Shown here piece after piece: positions 61,401 through 64,000 of a stretch of DNA of 64,000 nt (within the stretch, counting starts at the first letter, position 1; every line of letters begins with the position of its first letter). The DNA comes from Phalacrocorax aristotelis (taxonomy: Eukaryota; Chordata; Aves; Suliformes; Phalacrocoracidae). The stretch covers positions 217,206,610 to 217,270,609 of the forward strand of contig NC_134276.1 of NCBI RefSeq assembly GCF_949628215.1, given 5' to 3'. The translations under genes and the position numbers were made by a program. Below the pieces are notes generated by a model, which had not been told where the DNA came from, made no database searches, and worked only from the letters and a program-made list of their open reading frames with translations.

Positions 61401-63863
61401 GGCTTCCAGATGTTTTCCCTCTGGTGTCAGCAGGACTACTGCACATGCTGTCGCATTCTGCCTACGCAAGCGGCGTTACCCCTGCCAGCCCTGGCTGTCC
61501 CCTGCATCCGAGACCTCTTCTCACTGGGATTATAAACCCTTTTTCCTTTAGGGCTTCTCCTTTCTGTGAAGATAAGCAGAGCTGTGCAGGGGCTTGGGGT
61601 TGAAAAGGGATGGTCACCGAAGACTGCAGGGGTGATGCAAAGAGGAAAGGAGGGTGAAGGAAAGACACACTTGAAGTTGCTCAGCTCAGACTCAAAGCAT
61701 GAATAATGTTTCCTGTTTCGAAACAAGCGGCTTCTGAAGCTGTTCTCTTCCTGTCCAGACAGCCGTCAGGAGGAATGTAGGGCAGGCATAACAAGCCCGC
61801 TGTGCAGACAAGCCGCAGCGTTCCTGAGCCAGCAGCAAAGGCAGGCAGCTGGGGTCTGGCTCACGGGGATGCCCGGGCTTGCTGGTAACAAGGACCAGCG
61901 TTGCCAGTGCAAGGCAGCAGCAGGGCCAATAGGTAAAGAAAATCACACATCTGGGAGGGGAAGAGAAATGTCTTTGCCTTGCTGGGAAGAGATGTGATGG
62001 GGAAGGTCACTGGGGTTGTCAGCCTGGCCCTGCAGCCAAAAGAAACGTCGGAGTCTGATCATAACATGCAGATGGGCCAGCCCTGTGGGTGGAAAGCGCC
62101 GACCTCAGACCGCTGGGTTGCAGCAGATGAAGGTGGCTAAGTCTGGCTTGTGCAGAAAGGGAGCTCCGCTGGCAGGCTCTGCATATCACCCCGGCTCTCC
62201 AGGCGTTTCCAGACACCAAGAGGATGCTGCAGTGCCGAGCAGAGCCTACTTCCACGGTGACATCTGCGAGCGCAGGCACCCTTGAGCTCTGGGGCTCATT
62301 CATGATGACTCCTGTTGGGAGCTAAACTTTATGGTACGATATGCTGTACGTGGTAGGGCATTAGTCCTGCTGAAATGAGAAGCACCAACTGTTTTCTGTA
62401 GGATCAGTCCTTCAGCTTTAGAAAATCACCCAGGGGTTTGTGTTCTTTATTTATATGGTCACCAGGGCTGCTTAGGGAAGTGTGTGTTACCCATTGCACA
62501 CCAGAGCACTAATGCGGGGTCTTCATGTGAACTGTGTCTGCCTACGCTGACAGCAGATAGAGATGTAGCTGCTGGAAGTTGCATCTGAACAGGGACATAA
62601 ACCACACAAGTGATCTGAAAATGGTGCTAGTCTAAAGACCCTGCATAGGCAATCCTAAATCTCAACAGGTTTAAAAAAACCCTACAAAACCCATGTATTT
62701 TCAGAGCTCTGACTGCCCTAAATGTTGAATTTAGTGAGAATTGCTGGAATGAAGGAACTTAGAGCACTACGTATGCAATCTCACCCTATATTTTTCTGCA
62801 GAATGGGGGCTAGCTGATACAACAGCAGTCTTTCATCTTAGTTGAATCCACCTTTGACTCCCACGTGCAATTCTGTCTTACATTCGGCAATTAAAAACAT
62901 CCATCAAAACAGGGTGTTGCCCCTGGGGCTAGCTTTTTGTAGGTTGGCTTCTGGGGCTTTTTCTTAGCTTTCATGTTCTCTTAGCATGCAACAGTGAGGT
63001 GATTCGGGGAATTGAATCCTTTTTTAATATGAGTAAAATTCTATTTTGATTTCCTTTCACAGTTGAAAAGCACGATCCAAAAGGTGAAAGGGAAGATAGT
63101 GACGATAGTGACATCTCATTAAAAATAGCCTCAGTTTTGCCTGGACTTCACTATGCCTTACAGAAAGCTAGCTTTTCTTCATGGGGGGACACAGTCAGTA
63201 CCAGCGCATGTATCAAACAGCACTTCCAGGAATACGCAAAGCTTGATCAAAATCCACAGCCTGCCTTTGGTCACACCAGCGAAGTTCCCTCTTCTCTCCT
63301 CTCACCAATGGAGGATGAACGTACTAATCCCTTCAGAAAACACTCGGAGCAGTCCTTCTCCCAGCTGCAGCGTTACCTCTCCGACCCCAGCAGCTACACT
63401 CTTGAAATGTCGGCTGCCGTAGGATGTTTGACTGGTGCCGTTCAGTCCCTTTGCTGCGATTCAGAGGCCGATTGTAAAGCGGACTTCTCTTCAGCTGTGC
63501 CACCAGATCCTGTTCCTCCCAGCACAGCAGTGGAAATAAAAGCCAGAAGTGAAAACCCAAAGCTCGTAGTGGGGCTGGACCAGAGTGGTGAAGGGCCCAC
63601 AAAAGACATCAACTCAGCCAGCAAGCTACGGGTGCAGCAGAGCAGGAGGAAATCCAGCCGAGCAGTTGTGACCAGCACCAGGAAGAAATGGTCACCCCTC
63701 AAGATGCAAATGCATCCTATGGGGGACAGTGGCAGGAAAGCAACCAAGAAGAAGAAAATCAGCTTAAATTTCTCTTTTCCTAAAAAGCCAGGGCTCATGG
63801 CCAGTTCCAACGAGCCCATGCTTAAATTAGCCAATTTGCAGTTTCCACACAGAAGGAAAAGAG
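34446..63863 (+). CDS. TASOR2: TASOR2 (FAM208B), 5' part: coding exons 1-14, continues past the window
   Basis: Exons: 34446-34488, 45688-45833, 47315-47410, 49006-49078, 51207-51298, 51953-52090, 52219-52343, 52444-52463, 52568-52667, 53401-53501, 55733-55836, 59009-59081, 59194-59268, 63063-63863. All junctions are GT-AG and in frame, giving 1987 bp, or 662 codons plus one base; mammalian TASOR2 is about 2400 residues, so roughly the N-terminal quarter is here. Residues about 40-400 form the DUF3715/pseudo-PARP region, with signatures [60 protein letters not shown] and [12 protein letters not shown]. Exon 14 is a low-order linker with a basic KKKK cluster at 624-627. Known for the family: TASOR2 replaces TASOR in an alternative HUSH complex with MPP8 and periphilin, a chromatin silencer. 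The 11-kb intron 1 and ASB13 head to head match the mammalian locus. Confidence 0.95.
37545..37800 (-). mobile_element. Old, diverged CR1 fragment in TASOR2 intron 1
   Basis: TCTGCAACCTGTCCTAAGGT, CTGAACCTCCCCAGGTGCA and CTTTTCTTCCCTAGACTAAG follow the order of an antisense CR1 3' region but with many differences. An older copy than the others here. Confidence 0.5.
40071..40566 (-). mobile_element. Solo ERV LTR in TASOR2 intron 1, with intact 6-bp target duplication
   Basis: A 496-bp TG...CA element (TGTAGCGGTCGTGG to GAGATCTCA on the plus strand) is bordered by TACAGG at 40065-40070 and again at 40567-40572. The minus strand shows AATAAAG, so it lies antisense to TASOR2. A 6-bp duplication suits a class II (ERVK-type) element. 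It contains a short GGTCT repeat. No coding interior. The perfect duplication suggests a fairly recent insertion. Confidence 0.85.
43205..43862 (+). mobile_element. CR1 LINE 3' part in TASOR2 intron 1
   Basis: Sense CR1: GAGCCAGCACCGGGCCCC, GGGGGATCTCATCAGTGCTT, GGGCACAGGCTGCCCAGAGA and the end CTGGGATTCTGTGATTCC. It runs in the same direction as TASOR2 and is 5'-truncated. Confidence 0.9.
45688..45833 (+). CDS. TASOR2: TASOR2 coding exon 2
   Basis: Encodes residues 15-63, including [19 protein letters not shown] and [12 protein letters not shown], which are close to the mammalian protein. The acceptor is TTTCTCCAG; the donor is GAG/GTAAGG. It exits in phase 0. Confidence 0.95.
47315..47410 (+). 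CDS. TASOR2: TASOR2 coding exon 3
   Basis: Thirty-two whole codons (residues 64-95): [20 protein letters not shown] then [12 protein letters not shown]. The acceptor is TCTTCTGCAG; the donor is GAG/GTAACC. Symmetric phase 0, so it could be skipped without a frame change. Confidence 0.95.
49006..49078 (+). CDS. TASOR2: TASOR2 coding exon 4
   Basis: Residues 96-119: [19 protein letters not shown] then GDPAK. The acceptor is TTTTGAAG and the donor AAAG/GTAAGA. It ends after the first base of a glycine codon. Confidence 0.94.
49923..50650 (-). mobile_element. CR1 LINE 3' part in TASOR2 intron 4
   Basis: The antisense 3' end is CACAGAATCACAGAATCCCA with CATCTAGTCCAACCTTTC. The minus strand further up shows decayed ORF2 tail sequence ([20 protein letters not shown]). 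A different subfamily from the 29.9 and 54.3 kb pair. Confidence 0.9.
51207..51298 (+). CDS. TASOR2: TASOR2 coding exon 5
   Basis: Residues 120-150: [14 protein letters not shown] then [17 protein letters not shown]. This is among the best conserved stretches of the TASOR family pseudo-PARP fold. The acceptor is TTTTCACAG; the donor is AAG/GTAAAA. Confidence 0.96.
51953..52090 (+). CDS. TASOR2: TASOR2 coding exon 6
   Basis: Forty-six whole codons (151-196): [31 protein letters not shown] and CQAFEQSQ. The acceptor is CCGGCACAG; the donor is CAG/GTATAG. Part of the DUF3715 region. Confidence 0.96.
52219..52343 (+). CDS. TASOR2: TASOR2 coding exon 7
   Basis: Residues 197-237: [34 protein letters not shown] and SVLAIES. 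The acceptor is TCACCCCAG; the donor is CCT/GTAAGC. It ends two bases into a leucine codon, which the following microexon completes. Confidence 0.94.
52444..52463 (+). CDS. TASOR2: TASOR2 coding exon 8, 20-bp microexon
   Basis: ACCTGAGCTTAACCACAAAG is flanked by acceptor TTTTTCTCTAG and donor GTAGGA. Joined to its neighbours it gives SLPELNHKALYCPW with the frame kept on both sides. Direct joining of exons 7 and 9 would shift the frame, so the microexon is needed. The introns on either side are only 100 and 104 bp. Confidence 0.85.
52568..52667 (+). CDS. TASOR2: TASOR2 coding exon 9
   Basis: Residues 245-277: [17 protein letters not shown] then [16 protein letters not shown]. The acceptor is CCCCTGTAG; the donor is GCT/GTAAGT. 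Confidence 0.94.
53401..53501 (+). CDS. TASOR2: TASOR2 coding exon 10
   Basis: Residues 278-311: [19 protein letters not shown] then [15 protein letters not shown]. The acceptor is ATCCCCACAG; the donor is GAAG/GTGAGT. Confidence 0.94.
54258..54820 (+). mobile_element. CR1 LINE 3' fragment in TASOR2 intron 10
   Basis: Sense CR1 starts near GCGCTGGGGCGGCCTCAC and ends CATTCTGTGATTCTAGG. Its body matches the reversed copy at 29946-30482 closely. 5'-truncated at nearly the same point. Confidence 0.88.
55733..55836 (+). CDS. TASOR2: TASOR2 coding exon 11
   Basis: Residues 312-346: [18 protein letters not shown] then [17 protein letters not shown]. The acceptor is TTGTCTGCAG; the donor is TTG/GTAAGT. 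AT-rich like coding DNA of old vertebrate genes. Confidence 0.95.
56826..57192. repeat. Long imperfect palindrome (foldback) in TASOR2 intron 11
   Basis: Matching inverted blocks share one centre near 57008: CCCTTCACGTG (56954) with CATGTGAAGGG (57053); GATAGC (56931) with GCTATC (57079); AAAGTATTGATT (56881) with AATCAATACTTT; GGATCCCTGTGAG (56850) with the mirror of CTTACTGGGATCC. The arms are about 170 bp and roughly 75% matched by eye, with a short loop. It could be a foldback or MITE-like DNA element; no family recognised. Confidence 0.78.
58130..58442 (+). mobile_element. CR1 LINE 3' fragment in TASOR2 intron 11
   Basis: GGACATGGCCTCAAGCTGCG, TTAGGTTGGATATTAGGAAA, CAGGCTGCCCAGGGAGGTGG and the terminal GATTCTGTGATTCTATGATC. 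The 3' end is complete; the 5' limit is approximate. Confidence 0.9.
59009..59081 (+). CDS. TASOR2: TASOR2 coding exon 12
   Basis: Residues 347-370: [18 protein letters not shown] then ALARDD. The acceptor is GTGTTATAG after a GT repeat; the donor is GATG/GTAAGT. It matches the TASOR-family motif of a hydrophobic strand ending LTSS. Confidence 0.95.
59194..59268 (+). CDS. TASOR2: TASOR2 coding exon 13
   Basis: Residues 371-395: [19 protein letters not shown] then RSVCLR. The acceptor is TTTCATAG; the donor is AGAG/GTAGGG. It lies only 112 bp after exon 12. Confidence 0.93.
59269..63062 (+). other. TASOR2: TASOR2 intron 13 (3.8 kb)
   Basis: GT-AG bounded, no repeat recognised. The frame joins exactly across it (LR then VEKHD), so no missing exon is required. 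Confidence 0.75.
63063..63863 (+). CDS. TASOR2: TASOR2 coding exon 14
   Basis: An 801-bp exon encoding residues 396-662. It opens with an acidic stretch (EREDSDDSD), then [18 protein letters not shown], and ends with a basic segment (KKKK at 624-627, terminal HRRKR) that could serve nuclear import. The acceptor is CCTTTCACAG; the donor is AGAG/GTAAGT. Read-through of the donor would add about 44 residues before a stop at about 63994, so intron retention would give a short protein. Unlike exons 5-9, it is Ser/Pro-rich and looks disordered. Confidence 0.93.
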
Positions 63864-64000
63864 GTAAGTGCTACTTAAATGGGACTGACTTCCTCCTGCT
63901 TCTCCGGGGTATCAGCTGGGATAGCGAGTGTTCACTACGAGCCACGTCCCCTTGCCGGCTTCCCAGGTGCTCAGAGCACGCAGACACCTCCTGAGAGTAT

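Overview
The window is nuclear DNA of a bird. CR1 LINE fragments are scattered through it, several with the usual 3' end (GATTCTGTGATTCTATGAT type), and three LTRs resemble the passerine/neoavian TguLTR5 group. Two host genes could be rebuilt exon by exon. They lie head to head in the order known from human 10p15 (ASB13 then TASOR2), so this is a conserved vertebrate block. No prokaryotic, organellar or plasmid signal was seen.

Layout. 1-9.5 kb is gene-poor: two minisatellites, a pentanucleotide array and CR1 copies. 9.5-22.4 kb holds the complete ASB13 gene on the minus strand: six coding exons with consensus splice sites and a 278-codon frame, the length I recall for mammalian ASB13. Its CpG-rich promoter carries a ZNF143/Staf-type motif. 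22.4-33.5 kb is intergenic: G-rich minisatellite, LTRs, CR1s and an internally deleted CR1 that keeps its 5' half. 33.7-63.9 kb holds the 5' part of TASOR2 (FAM208B) on the plus strand: fourteen coding exons giving 662 codons, with the rest of the gene beyond the window.

Function. ASB13 is an ankyrin/SOCS-box substrate receptor for a CUL5 ubiquitin ligase. TASOR2 is the paralogue of the HUSH subunit TASOR and belongs to a chromatin-silencing complex; the part seen covers the pseudo-PARP (DUF3715) region and the following linker. The two genes are not known to act in one pathway.

Most interesting: two oppositely oriented LTRs flank the first exon and promoter of ASB13, and both carry the same 196-bp stretch of non-LTR sequence. 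The pattern suggests a template switch between the LTRs. Next come a palindrome of about 370 bp in a TASOR2 intron, an IRF-type motif in the TASOR2 promoter, and a 20-bp microexon in TASOR2. No wholly new biological system could be supported.
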